A stretch of DNA of 64,000 nt from Eutreptiella sp. 'Long Island Sound 2002'. Its lineage: Eukaryota; Euglenozoa; Euglenophyceae; Eutreptiales; Eutreptiaceae. Each line of letters starts with the position of its first letter. Position 1 is the first letter of the stretch. The position numbers and the translations under genes are program-made. Location of the stretch: contig OZ038378.1 in the NCBI GenBank assembly GCA_964036045.1, forward strand, positions 181,748,944-181,812,943, written 5' to 3'. The notes beneath the pieces were generated by a model. That model made no database searches, was not told the origin of the DNA, and worked only from the letters and a program-made list of their open reading frames with translations. This document shows positions 1 through 11,602 of this stretch, one piece after another.

Positions 1-20
1 ACGCTTGTTCACTTTATACT

Positions 21-685
21 TCACCACGGCAGCGAAGGGAGTTGTAGCATCGTTGTAATGACCGCACAATCCTGAGTAAGCTTCCGACGGATGTCTAGAA
101 CCGTACAACGGCCAAGTGTGCCCTTGGCAACTGTGCCTGGCAAAATTTTGGCCCTGATGGTAACTGTCCAAATTCGGTAGGCTTGGGCTTCATTGGGTGA
201 AGTGGCAGTCCGTGCCAGACCGTCGGGAAGTAGCACAATGTCGACGAGCTCCGCAAGAGTGGAAAACTCACTATAGAGTGCACCACCCCTTGGAGCCTGG
301 GGAGATCCTTGTACATCAACATAAAACCATCGGTCATTCTTCCTCCCCACACCAATCAAGAAACCCTCATACTCCATCAAAAAGCAAATGTGCGCGGTTG
401 GTGGAGGAGGGGTGGTTTCCTTGGCTTTATCCCAAGGAATCAATTCCGTGTCTTCAAAGGAGGTGAAATCCAACAACTTCAGGACTTGGAATGACGTACT
501 GGTGCAACTAGCACGCAACCCGCCACCTCGTGTGATCCAACTGGTTTCTGCCCCAATAGCGACACAAATGGCTTCTAGGAGGGTGTAGCCCATGACCGGC
601 ATAGATGTTGAGGACAATGCCGTTGTCAATAACTTTGTGGAATTCCTCTATGAGGTAGTGGCACCCAAGACACGAAGGTCCAACA
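21..685 (-). CDS. Hypothetical protein, possibly frameshifted; runs toward the window edge
   Basis: An open frame on the minus strand runs from about 602 (ATG of MPVMGYTLLEA) to a stop at 21, roughly 190 codons, with ordinary protein-like composition (for example FLMEYEGFLIGVGRKNDRWF near the middle). Upstream of the ATG a different frame is also protein-like (CHYLIEEFHKVIDNGIV, about 660-600), and the two read sensibly only if one base is gained or lost near 595. A possible acceptor (ATTTAG) lies at about 690. No family is recognised; the WFYVDVQ stretch gives no firm assignment. It could be a decayed gene, an exon pair with an unseen intron, or a gene with a sequence error. Confidence 0.4.
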
Positions 686-868
686 CGCTAAATGGGCTAG
701 CATTGCCACTACATTGCACCCCACCAATGTCCAATAGGCCCACATAGGGGTTCAACATTGCTTGTGCACAAAACTAGTTGAAACGTTGCCAATTCAACTA
801 GGGTCATAAAAAAAAACCTACAACAAGGGAACGGTATGTAGCAGTATGGCATGCAAAGGAGGGTTCCC

Positions 869-958
869 AAACCCTCACCTATGCCACACCTAGTTTGCTA
901 CCTGTGCTGTTGCCGAACCCTCACCTATGCCACACCTAGTTTGCTACATGTGCTATTG
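869..958. repeat. 47-bp-spaced direct duplication
   Basis: Two copies of a segment of about 43 bases that starts AACCCTCACCTATGCC begin at 869 and 916 and differ at only a few positions. The offset equals the period of the main minisatellite but the sequence is unrelated. Apart from this duplication, 690-1,930 holds a long C run at 1,277-1,294 and no coding region I can support. Confidence 0.8.
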
Positions 959-1937
959 TTAATATTCCTAGAAAAACCGGAAGGTCATTTTGACCGATTT
1001 TACCCCAAGCCAAAACTCTTGGGGGCCCACAGCCAACACCCTTGCTTTGTGGTGGCTGAACTTTGGGCCGACGGGGATAGGTAGGGCTACCAAAGTTGTA
1101 CCGGCAAAATGGGGAATGTTTGGGGACCTCAAAGGTGTTCAGTGTGGCATTCTTTAGAAAAAACTGGGGTTACGAAACTTTTTTACACATAGGGGCGGGA
1201 TATTTTTTTTCGGGCCGTACCCCCCCTAGGGGGGTGGGGGACGAAAAAACGGTGATACTGCGTTCTTTTTTTTGCGCCCCCCCCCCCCCCCCCCGTGCGC
1301 CCACCGAGCCTTTGTGGAACACGGCTGTGTCATACTGTCACCACCAACCCACACCGCCACCACCCATGGTCTTCGGCAAGTGCCTAAACAGCGCAAGCCG
1401 TCAGCCACCCATGCAGGCCTAAAAACTGCACACTGGGGCACACTGGGGCCGATAGGGGGACCAAGTAATAGGCCCCCGGCGCTCCTTCCTTGCCCATCAG
1501 TCAGCAATTCCACAGACATGAAGAAACTTTGTTCGGATCTGTCCCCAGATCAACACATGGTGGCCCCGGTCATTGACCATGTTTGGTCGACCCATCCCCT
1601 TCCCCTTGCCAAGATCCCTCCCCCGAACAGAAACAGTGCTCACACTGGCGGGCAACCCACTCCCCTAGCAACCAGGCACCCCTGTTGCTGACCGCCAGGC
1701 GAAGCCATCCAGTGTGGAACCCTCCCGAAGGCCTGACTGCGGCAGACACATGGGGCCTGGCGGTGGCAGGTACAGGTCACGGGGGGGGATGGGATGGGAG
1801 AGTGTCCAACACCGGCCAGGCACGCGGCCAGACCGACCCTATGTGTCGGTGGCCGGTGTCGCAGGCTGCCTCGCGCTGGACTCGGAGCGACTCAAACCAC
1901 CACAGACCCAGTCCGAGACCGGTGCAGTGAAGTCTCC

Positions 1938-1938
<1 letters not shown>

Positions 1939-1970
<32 letters not shown>
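1939..1970. repeat. (AC)n microsatellite
   Basis: An uninterrupted AC dinucleotide run of about 32 bases. The flanks 1,295-1,938 and 1,971-2,306 show only short overlapping frames and no gene I can support. Confidence 0.95.
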
Positions 1971-1972
<2 letters not shown>

Positions 1973-2306
1973 TGAACGCAAACGAACAGGCGTGATCAAG
2001 CGGAGCACAGCACTGGACGTTAACGAATCTCGTAAGGCCGAAAAACAGTAGAAGAGGGAATGAAAGAGCATGTCGGCTAGGCGCCTTTCTGCAGTACAGG
2101 GTAGAGGGACGTGGCACATCCTGTCCCCGGATCATGACCGTCTCCAGCCCTCGGCAGCCGCGCAGAGCGCTAAGCCAAGGGCCTGCAAAGGGCAAAAGCA
2201 GGGGTCACTCATGCACCATGCCCGGGTATGGGACTGTTATGGAGCCCTCACCTCAGTACCCTGCACCAGGACGATTCGGATGTTGTCTCCTGGACGTACC
2301 CCCCCG

Positions 2307-3340
2307 TTACCGGGGAGACACACACACACAGCCTGCCCCGGGGCAGCACTGTTGACGTACACGCTCCAAAGCCCGCCTGTCATAATTCCAGATTACCTCA
2401 TATGCGTGCAGCCCTGGGCACCCCCTGGGTGCCCATGATGTGTATCTTTCCCCTTCCCAGTGTGCAAACTGTTTCAAGTCTTTCTGCAGAGCTGCGACGA
2501 TTACACACTTTGGAGCAGGAAGTCTGTGGGACAGGGTATACACAGCCTTTACTATAGCAGGCAGAAAATGTGGCTCCCCAGGGAACGTCCGATGTAGCGC
2601 TCTGTGCATCGCACGCATACTCTCTTGCCTGGTGTACCCTGCCCTCATCCCTGCTTGCAGCCATGCCAGCGCACTCAGGATCTCCCCCGCCCATGTGCTC
2701 ACCCAGGCCCGTCCATTTGCTAAGGCCCCTGTGAAAATACCACTGAGGTATCCTTTGTACGCGTGCCTGGGATTCATAAGGGACGGCCCCAGGCGAAGAT
2801 CCCACGTATCTGTTAATGCTGCCGGTTGAACGTGGTTTAATCCTTTGCCTTCCCCTCCCAGTGAAATGCAAAAACCCATACATCGGAGAACTGGTCCCAA
2901 ACATACGCCCTGACAGTTCCCTTGCTTGTCCGCACAGTTGCATTCCACCGGCAGGCCCCAAACTCTTTCTAGGACAGATTTAACCAATGAAACCACCTCC
3001 CGGCAGTCCTCCACTCTCGCATCTGTGGCCATCAGGATATTGTCCCTAAACTGACACAGGGATATACGCCAGCGGCCTGTCCACAGAACGTACCCTTCCG
3101 GGAAAATGGTTAAGGCGCCCAACCTCCGGAATTCCTGTCGCCCTATGTATGCCCCCCAGACGGAGTGCAAGTCAGCACTCTGTGCCGAAAAACTCCCCCC
3201 CATACACACTCACCGCAGCTCCACATGTGTAGAACTGGGTATGGCAGTGGTACTGCTGCCCCATCTGGATCGCACCTTCCCCAGGAGGGGCATCCGCCAA
3301 AGCGGTTCCCAGTGGTGGAGGCCCCCTGTCCAGGCCTATC
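2307..3340 (-). CDS. Reverse-transcriptase-like hypothetical protein with a 34-nt candidate intron
   Basis: The main exon reads from 3,179 to a stop at 2,307 (about 290 codons). A candidate intron at 3,180-3,213 has a GTGAGT donor and a CACAG acceptor; removing it joins, in phase 0, an upstream frame (QMGQQYHCHTQFYTCGAA, about 3,270-3,214) to SADLHSVWGAYIGRQEF. The order of a Gly/Gln-rich motif, then CQFRDNILMATD about 60 residues later, then WGLPVEC resembles the motif B to motif C spacing of reverse transcriptases, with FRDN where [FY]xDD would stand. If the alignment is right, the second catalytic Asp is Asn, which argues for lost activity or a different function. The 5' end is not defined: the upstream frame meets a stop near 3,350, so more exons are likely. 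The family is uncertain. Confidence 0.4.
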
Positions 3341-3704
3341 CGTTGCGGTCACAGGGGGGGACTTCTCAGGTGATACGCAATTCCCACACCCACCCACCCA
3401 CCCACCCCAGTAGAAATGGGCCGCAGAGTGAGACTGGGCCGAACCTGGCCAACCTTTGTGACTAACTGTGCCCACGGCAGGGAAGGGTGGCCGGAGTCGG
3501 GTATGGGAACCGAGCCCCCCCCCCCCCCGCCGCCCCCTCGTGGTGGTGGTGTCCTACACCCCAAAATCATGAGCGATGCACTTCATTGCTGAGAGCGGAA
3601 AGCAGGAGAAACACATACAGCGGTCGCACCCACGCAGGGTGGTCGACCTCATCCTACGCTATGCCCTGACACCCCTCCTTGCCCCCTGGCCCTACACCGG
3701 TCAT

Positions 3705-3960
3705 TCAGGTGCGCCTGTCGTCTCTGGACTGCAGAAAACGGGGGTAGATACCGGCGGTGTGTTTAGCAGGCACTGCCGTAGCTTGCAGCAGCCACCAACT
3801 CTGATTTACAGCAGCAAGCGACCCAGCCTCTGCCTTCACAACGCGGGTGATGGACATTGTGGCGACAGCGGCACTGCAGCACCCATCTTCCGACTTGTTG
3901 GTGCATGCGGGGGCAAGCACGACCCAGACAAAGATGTTGCGGCCAATGCCCAGATTTGAA
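3705..3960 (-). CDS. Candidate exon, unknown protein
   Basis: On the minus strand one frame is protein-like over about 70 codons (TRVVKAEAGSLAAVNQSWW). It lies upstream of the reverse-transcriptase-like gene on the same strand and might be one of its exons, but no splice junction has been reconciled. The stretch 3,961-5,000 is rich in G runs and holds nothing else I can support. Confidence 0.2.
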
Positions 3961-5269
3961 ACATCTGAGGTTTGGTTTGTCGGGTCTGCAATGGTGCCCT
4001 GGCCCGCAACGAGATACCTGCAGCAGGTAAGAGTAGTGGCTTGAGGTGATGTTCAGGCATGGAATGAGATTGTTGAGTGGATTGAGTAGGCGGTTGAGCG
4101 AGTGGGTGTGAGGTTGAACGGGCAGGTGGGCAAATGTGAGGTTGGGCGGGTTGGTACGAGATGGAGAGGGGGGGTGGGGGTTGGCACAAGGCCAAGGCCT
4201 GGAGGGGGGGGGGATGACACGGCGTGGGGTGAGATGAAAGGAACAGTCGGTCAGGGAGACGATGTGGACAAGGGACGAGCGGGTTGGTGGGTGGGGGTGA
4301 AAGCGGCCATGGATGCATTGGCCGGGGGGGTTCCCGGAGGGGGTGAGGGGAGTCAAAAAAAAATTGGTTCTGAAGGACGTATTTGAAACCTCAGCAGTTG
4401 GACTCAACATGAGGGTAAATGTTCAAAAATCCAGTGGTGTTGCCCGTGGCATAGGTTTGGAGCAACAGGCCTGGCAACTGTGACGCTGAAGCCGCCAGCC
4501 GAAGATCTCGCATCATTTGCCTCGGCGGCGGACTGCAGACTGAGGTGTGTGTGCACCATGCAACGCACGAGGGCGATCTCAATGCTTCACACCTCGGTGG
4601 GTGATGCTAGAGCCTTGCAGGCTGCCTACTTATGGGACGCAAGCACACGGTCACACACACAGATATCACCAGCACCACCACCACCATGATGAAAACCCAA
4701 ACCCACACCTCCGTGGTGACTTGCTGAACCTAGAACAGATGAAAATTTATGCTCACTTTAGGATCCAGTCGACACATGGTGCCCCCCACCCATAACTGCA
4801 GTCCGAAAAGTGCACCCCCTCCTTGGAGTTCTGTGCCCAAACCGTCAGGCCCGGGCACGGCCTGTGATACCCGGTAAATGTGATGCGCTACCAATCTGAG
4901 GCTCCCAGACTTGCAATTGCAAGGGGCTGGGGGGGAAAGACCCTCATGGCCAAGACACCCCACCCCAAAGGGTTCCATTGGCCGGGGCACCTCATAGCCC
5001 CTCATGAAGGCCTGGGTAGCTGCGAACGCCAGATTTCAGAAAATGTGGGAATGGTATTCTTGGGATCAGCGCGGCGAGGGGTCCCGGAAAAATCATCATC
5101 TGTGTGGGATTCAGTGAAAAAAAGTTTTTGACCTTTTTCTTGGCCGCAAAGATTGTCTTCATAGTGACAGTCCCAGTCAATTCAGCCCAGCGCCCGGGTT
5201 CCCCCCTCCCCAACACACACATTGTTGGGGGGCTTATCCCCAAAAAATCTTTAATCTGCCGCGCCCTGC

Positions 5270-5537
5270 AGTGCGAAAAAGTGAGAAGGCCGGCGGCGAT
5301 GACGAACGCATTGAGAAAGGTACAGCGTGGGGCCTCCTTGTCCCCTACGAAGGCGGCAGCCCTCGGCAATGGGTCGGCAACAGGGCAGGCAACGAGGGCG
5401 GCGAGAGGGTGGTGGGGCATCGGGTCAAGAGGTTTCTCTGCTGGGGTGAGGCACACACCAGCGCCCTGGCGCAGTGGGTCCGTGTTGGTACACCGTGAGG
5501 CTCCCAGTGGCAGTGTCGACCACAACGCGATCCTCAT
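5270..5537 (-). CDS. Candidate exon, unknown protein
   Basis: A minus-strand frame with regular hydrophobic spacing (PHHPLAALVACPVADPLPRA, then RCTFLNAFVIAAGLLTF). The plus strand is also open here and has a good donor-like GTAAGT at about 5,723, so strand is not certain; the minus reading looks more protein-like. No family is recognised. Confidence 0.25.
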
Positions 5538-5729
5538 CTGCGTGACTCATGGTGGCCCACAGTCTCGGATACTCGTTCGGACACTCCTGGAGCATGGGCG
5601 AGAAGAGGTGGGGCTGACGTCAAGCAACGGCACTGGCTGTAGGAGTGACCGCACTGGCTGCGGGGGGAACCACACTGGCTACAGCCCGTGTGTACACCGT
5701 GCGCTCCAACGTTTATCGCAGGGTAAGTC

Positions 5730-6000
5730 ATCCGACTGCCAAACAGAGTCCAACCTGGGACATTTTTTCAAGCCAGGCCCTACAAGCGGTTTTATCACCG
5801 TGTCATAAACCACTGTGCGGACAACCGTCCCCGAGTTCACAGGGTTGCTGTGTGTCAGTTCCGAGTGTAATAATTCGCTAAACAGGGCTCCCAATTCCTT
5901 GCTATAGACCAATGGGCCAAGCACCGTATCTGAGACCACCCGGACGTGGCATGAGGGGCGCCCCAAAATCGAGTCATCACGGAGCACCCTAATTCGTAGA
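5730..6000 (-). CDS. Candidate exon behind a strong 3' splice site, unknown protein
   Basis: The minus strand has a pyrimidine-rich acceptor ending CCCTTACTCAG at 6,001-6,005, followed by an open frame of about 90 codons (LRIRVLRDDSILGRPSCHV, later VRTVVYDTVIKPLVG). The composition is convincing for coding sequence. The 3' limit is unclear: the frame runs on to 5,679 but a donor may lie near 5,730. The product is not recognised. It is probably part of the same minus-strand gene as neighbouring candidate exons. Confidence 0.4.
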
Positions 6001-6278
6001 CTGAGTAAGGGCAGGGAGAAGTTCATTTGCAGGGGGTGGGGGGGTCTGCCATAAATTCACGACAATGCCCCCCCCCCCCGCCCCTTGTGCCAACCCCCCC
6101 CCCCGTCCCCCTCATCAACCAGCACACCGATTCAGCCTTCATGACAACCCTCACCCCCGGACACAGGAGAACGGCGAGGCACGCTGAAGCACGCCCTCGG
6201 CCCCCGGACCCGGGCTGCAGCGGCCGCGTACCGAAGTGCGGCTTTGGGCGGATTTCCGAGATTATGCGGGGCCGGCCC

Positions 6279-6670
6279 CTACTGCACAAGGGGCCGGGCG
6301 GCTTTGCGCACGGACCACAGCATGAAGCCCCGACCGCGTTTCGACAAAAGGCCAAGGGGTGGGACATGCTGCGCACCACCGATGCGCAACACGGTGATCC
6401 GGGACCCCCTGGCCCTGTGGCGCACCGCTCCCCCCTCCTCAGCGTTGGAGAACACCCTGCAAATCTTCACAGTCTTGGGGAAAGACGTCATGTGAGGGCG
6501 GCCGGTGCCGGCAGCGGAGTGGACGCCACGAGAGCAAAAGCAGCACCTCTGAGCAGAGGGACCGCGGTCCCACTCGCACCTGCCGAAATACGTTTCCCCC
6601 GCCGTCTGCAGACAACCAGTCCGCACAATTTCCTCCCCAGAACCCGAACAAAGGCGCACACCCGGAGGTA
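6279..6670 (-). CDS. Candidate exon, unknown protein
   Basis: A minus-strand frame with protein-like stretches EEIVRTGCLQTAGETYFG and FPKTVKICRVFSNAEEGGA, ending at a stop near 6,279. A weak donor-like GTGCAG lies close to the end. The segments 6,001-6,278 and 6,671-7,469 contain long C and G runs and no coding region I can support. Confidence 0.3.
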
Positions 6671-7469
6671 CCACCCGCTGAGCCCCCTGCAAATGGGCAG
6701 GATGGTTCGGTGCGTGTTGGGGGGCCAGGGGGGGGGGGGTCCGGCTACCGACCCAGGGCCTCCGTCGAAGGGTTTTCCGCATCACTGCTACGCCCATTAC
6801 CCCGTCTACCTCCCAGATCTCCGGTCGATGCAGCTCACTGCACCCTCCGAGGCTTGGGGGGCAGCCAGTTCCGGCTGCCGGGCTTGCGGAGATGTCCTCG
6901 ATCCTCCCCAGCGGCCCCCGGGCTTGTGCTCCGGGTGAATGGCGTCCCATATGATGCCGCATCTTTGCTTCGGTGTGTGACGAGGGGGGTCGGGGGCATA
7001 GGGACAGAGTAGGTTTGTCGGTTGTCCGGGTTCATGCACTTGGCTGTGCCTCGTGGAGGCGTGTCGTTAGACTGTGGCTGTTGGGGGGGTTGCCCTGCTT
7101 TTGTTTGTTTGGGGGGGGGGGGGGGCGGTCTGGTATAGACTCGGTACGCTGCTCCTGCGTCCTTGCGGCATTGACAGGACTTTTCATTCGGGGGCTTGAG
7201 GGGCGGGGCCGGGGGTCCTCTGTGCTGTGGTGCTGCCCTGTGTATCGTTGCAGCGGTGCCCCGTTGTTGGGGGGTTCTGGTATAGACCCGGACCGCTACG
7301 CCACTCTTTGCACTGCGCACAGCGCCGTGCTGGCGTTGTCGGGAGGGGAGGGGTTTGCATGGCTCGGGTGGAGCCTGGGGAGGGCGTGGGTGTGGTATGG
7401 GGGGGGGGGGGCTTGGGCCGGGCGTGAATGTGGCGTGAGTGGGGGCTTGGGTGAGGCTGGGCGGCGAAG

Positions 7470-7981
7470 TTAGAATACCTCAATGACTGGGAGTTCGGTG
7501 TCCTTGCCGACCACGTCCTTCGGTAGAATCAGCAGCTGCAGGCACAACGGCGGCGTACAGGCCTGTTCCGGATGCCCGCCCCTTAAAGCACCCCTTGACG
7601 GCCCTACACTAACATCCTGACCGACAAAGCCCTGGCGGCGGACACAGGTACATCGACTGCAGGCAACCGCAAACTGCGATGGCGGGAGGCGTTTCAGTGG
7701 CACAAAACGCCCGTTGAAAACGGCGTGTGGGGGGGGGGGGGGGAGGGATGCATTGGAGAGCCCCCCCCCCCCCCAGGACCCCAGTCTATGCGCAGCCACT
7801 GTCCCCCTGACGGCAAGTGCCAGCTTCAATGGCGTTGGAATTTCTTTCCATCAAAAGGGAGGCAAGTGACGACTTTTGTTACTCCCCTGGACGCACTGAT
7901 TTCAAAAAGACCATTTTCATTTTTCTCTTGGTTTTTGGTCCCCATGTCGGTCCCATGCAGAGTGTCTGACCCTGTAATGGC
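7470..7981 (-). CDS. Two candidate exons, unknown protein
   Basis: On the minus strand an acceptor CTTCTGTCAG precedes an open frame starting at 7,981 (AITGSDTLHGTDMGTKNQEK) that stops at 7,826. A second protein-like frame, about 7,715-7,470, includes LQLLILPKDVVGKDTELPVI and ends at a stop. Between them lie long G and C runs (about 7,729-7,743 and 7,762-7,776). The junction is not resolved and no family is recognised. Confidence 0.3.
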
Positions 7982-8744
7982 CTGACAGAAGCCCCCCCCC
8001 CTGGGGGGGTCTTGAAAAGGGGGGCTCATACGACCCCTCCACCCCTTGGAGCAATTTCCCACCTGCCCTGACCCCGTCAGCCTTGAGCCCCCCCCCAAGG
8101 GATGTGTTGGAAAGGCAGGGGCCCCGAAGGACGTTCCAGACGTGGTCAGGCAGGCGGTTGGAGGCGATTACCCAAGCGATTGGGGGCGGTTACTGTCGGT
8201 TGCAAACCAAAATAGCTCTGCCAAAAAGCCGCCACTTTCCCAACCCCCCTCCCCGGGGTCGTGGGGGCTCATACCACCACTCCTCCCACTGGGGCAATTT
8301 TCCAACGGCCCAGGTACAATGAGATCATCCTCCTCACCCCCTCCCCACGTCCCCCTTTCTCACTCCCTGCATCCCTCCCTCCTTTTCTCACAGCCTTTGT
8401 GACAGAGCTATGTACATCCCCGGTACATCCGTACACACAATACAGCACCCCAACAATGCACACGAATGCACACGAAACCAGTCCCAGTGTGCTGCCGCTG
8501 CATATCACCGGTACACGGCACCTGGACACCACCAGTGCACACCACCAGTCCACTGCAAGAAACAATGCCATTTACACACTACAAACATTACACACTGGTC
8601 GTGCTGCTGTGTGTCGTGGTCGTGTGTACGGGCAGTGCGGAGAGGTAGCGTGTACGGGCAGTGTGTATTGAGTGGGATATAGTAGCAAAGAGCACCAGTG
8701 CTTTCCCAATGCAAATTCACTAGAACACTTGGGAACACTTCCAA

Positions 8745-10951
8745 CGGTGACACAGGCACGCACAAGGGCGCACTCCGGCGTACGGTCGCATACATCCTCC
8801 TCAAGCTGCTCCCAGAAGTTCGCAGGCTCCGGCTGCCCCTGCACTTGGAGGCCACCCAAAAGGCGCCACTCGTCCCGCAGCGTTGTGTTGGTCTTGATCT
8901 GGTCGCGCAGACTGTCCTCCAGAAACTTCAGGTGCTCCTTGCGGACCCTCCTCAGGGCAAAAGTCACCTGCAGCACGTCTGCAGTCGTGAGCTTCAGATG
9001 CTGGAGGAAAGGATCCACAGCCTCCAGCTCCGTGACCTGGGCCTGGTTCTCCGCAAGGCCGAGCACACTGCAACAGCAAGGGCAGGGCAGTCCCGCCGGC
9101 GTGTGACAAATGACCGCCGTCCGCTAATCGCCCACTGCCCGCGCTCCACTACGAACCGTCGTCCGCCTGTCGCCAACCGCCGGCGTCCCACTCCACACTG
9201 TCGGCGCTTGAACGCCACACGTGCCAACCCGAGTAGCTGCGCTGCGCTGCGCACGCGTCGCGTCACGTCATGCGCATCGCCTCTATCTAAATCTAATAAA
9301 GGTCGGATCTTCATTGAACCCTGATGTATTATAAATCCAACCTTAACTCAACAATGCCCCCCCACCACCACCCGAAAAAGGACTTCGCACACCAAAAATA
9401 GGACACAACGGGTGCCTCGCATTCACCAGCCCTTGCGCAACAGACCTCGTAATGGCCACCACAAAGTCGACAGTACTGAAGGCGGCGCGAGGCCAGATGA
9501 CACGAACGGACATCGGAGGCGACACATCATCGCCGTAGAGGTTGGCGCAGCGCCTCCACTGCGTCGTGACGCCTTGGACTTGAGACCGGTATGGCTTGAG
9601 GTCGTCGGGGGTGTCCAACAGACACCATGCCTGGGAACACGGGGAGGCGGCGCGGTACCATCATCATGCGAGGCGACCGGCAGGCGGGGGCGGTGGATGG
9701 GGGAGGAGCGACGACCGCAGGCGTCTCGGGACACATCCCCTGTACCCTATGTGCCCAGGCGCATGCCTCCCAGCACCTTGCGCGCCTGAGGGGAGTCGCA
9801 GTGCGCCCCTGGCCACACGCGGGTCGCTTGAGGTGTGCGGCACTCCACCCAGCAGCTGTCATGCACGAGGGCATTCACGTGCAGCCCTACGGCACCCTCG
9901 GTGCCTGGCAGGGCTGCACGTGATACGGGTGTTTTTTTCAAATCATTTTAAGGCGCAATAGGGGGCGTTTTCGCACAGCGCGGGCACAGCGCCAATTATT
10001 ACGGTGATTATCCAGGCAACAACCCTGAAAACCACCCACCTACGGAATCATGCACAATCAATTCAAAACTCAAAAATTCAAACATCTGATGCTTGCCATG
10101 GGTCCCAGGGACCTAAATTCTGCCCCCTATAGCCCCGTCCACTGCAGCAGCCATTCAATGACGTCCTTTCAATCTTCTGAACTTACCGAACTCCCGGTGG
10201 TGGAGAACCGCCAACTTTTCGCACAGCGCGTGCACAGCGCGCGCACAGCGCACGGTACGCCCCCATACTCCATGGGTTAGATATCAGTCATTGCCCCAAA
10301 CTCCTCGAACGTGAGAAGCCACTTGTGGGGAAATAGGCATCTGTCCTGTATGACAAGAGGCTCCTGCCACGGTAACAATTATGTTTGTTCCCTGGACGCT
10401 TGCCCATGGCCCTCAAAGGACGCCCGGGGCACCTGAGATTCCTGCGTCATGCTATACAGCGTGGTGACGTGATACGCTCCAGGCACTGGGGGTATGGGAA
10501 ATACACCTGGAGGGTGTTGCGTGCGCCCAACCTGGTGGGCGTCTTGTAGGGCCCTATCCACATCGCTCGGCGCCGGTCACCCCGCAATGCACCCGAATGC
10601 CCGAGCGTCCGCACATGCACCCCTCCCCGTGCCCTACGTGCGTAAGGGGAGGCACGTCAACCCCCCCAACCACACCCTCATCGCCCAACGCGTGTGACGC
10701 AAAACCCTCCCTTCACTTCAATTCAGAACTCACCAACCCCCATCAGCTCAATCACTGTCCGTTCTGTGGGATACCTTGACTGCAGGGGCACATTCCGAAG
10801 TGTTTTAAAAAGGCAAAGCCGGGGGTGCCCATTGCCATCACCCTGGAGCAAACGCAGGTCGTACTCCGTGCACGCTGCACCCCGCCATTCGGGCCGCGCC
10901 CCTGCCCTCACCCATTTTTTGCACACGCACGGCCGAAGGTAGGGAAAACGA
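8745..10951 (-). CDS. Candidate multi-exon gene, unknown function
   Basis: Five minus-strand segments look like exons with GT-AG borders. E1 is 10,951-10,734 (acceptor CTGACAG, donor GTGAGT; YDLRLLQGDGNGHPRLCLFK). E2 is 10,553-10,433 (CAG|GTG donor; FPIPPVPGAYHVTTLYS). E3 is 9,913-9,777 (GLHVNALVHDSCWVECRT). E4 is 9,630-9,393 (acceptor TTCCCAG; PDDLKPYRSQVQGVTTQWRR). E5 starts at 9,067 after acceptor GCTGTTGCAG (LRDQIKTNTTLRDEWRLLGG) and ends near 8,745. Phases agree for E3 to E4 (in frame) but not for the other junctions as drawn, so some borders are wrong or exons are missing. None of the segments matches a family I know. E5 is rich in charged residues and could be helical. Confidence 0.35.
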
Positions 10952-11492
10952 CTGTCAGACAGGAATCCAGGCTCACACACAGCTGTGCTTACGGGGACTG
11001 ACAGGCAAGCGGTCCCTGGAGGATTGCAGCAGCGTTCGCCAACATTCACATCAAAATAAACAGGATTGGGTTGCAGTCTCAATCACGATGTTGTGATGAG
11101 CAGCAACGACTCGTAAGAGGCATGGCCCAGCCCCTCCATTCCCACTACAACCGGCTGACAACAATGTCAGCTCACGCAAAGGGTACGTGGGCCGGGGTTC
11201 TGGGTGTGCATGTCCCTGCAGTGATTCTCACTCACTCAATCACTAAGAATTGCACGTGACCTTCACAAACATTGAACTCATTGTGTCCACCAGAGCTGAT
11301 ACGTAGGCGCCGGTATCCTGCGTTGATCCGTCACCCATTGAACTCGCATCATGACATTCGCTGTGATATCGCCAGAAATGACCTGGGACCACATTGGTCA
11401 TTGTAAGCAACAAAAACAGACACCATGATTGGCGCATGGTTGCCCAAGGTCTGAAGAATAGGAACGAGAGAGTTGGGGCATGGGTGGGCGGA
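10952..11492. other. Non-repetitive spacer left of the repeat block
   Basis: No gene, RNA or repeat is seen here. This is the last single-copy-looking sequence before the repeat block begins at 11,493. Confidence 0.5.
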
Positions 11493-11602
11493 CACCACAC
11501 CACACCACACCACACCACACCACACCACACCACACCACACCACACCACACCACACCACACCACACCACACCACACCACACCACACCACACCACACCACAC
11601 CA
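11493..11602. repeat. (ACCAC)n microsatellite, 5' flank of LINE B1
   Basis: About 22 uninterrupted pentamers directly abut the truncated LINE B1. The same pentamer forms the tail at its other end (13,456-13,497), so the element is bracketed by one microsatellite type. Confidence 0.95.

Noticed and set aside
1277-1294. Long C or G homopolymers (also 3,514-3,528, 7,111-7,125, 7,729-7,743, 7,762-7,776) as regulatory features
   Set aside because: They are frequent on both strands across the single-copy parts and have no consistent position relative to genes; some may be polypyrimidine parts of introns.
5104-5808. A 234-codon plus-strand frame
   Set aside because: Low-complexity composition. The minus-strand frames over the same bases look more like protein and one has a good splice acceptor; strand remains somewhat open.
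11394-11602. N-terminal extension of the LINE B1 frame with a His-His-Thr-Thr-Pro repeat
   Set aside because: It is the (ACCAC)n microsatellite plus unrelated flank in frame by chance.
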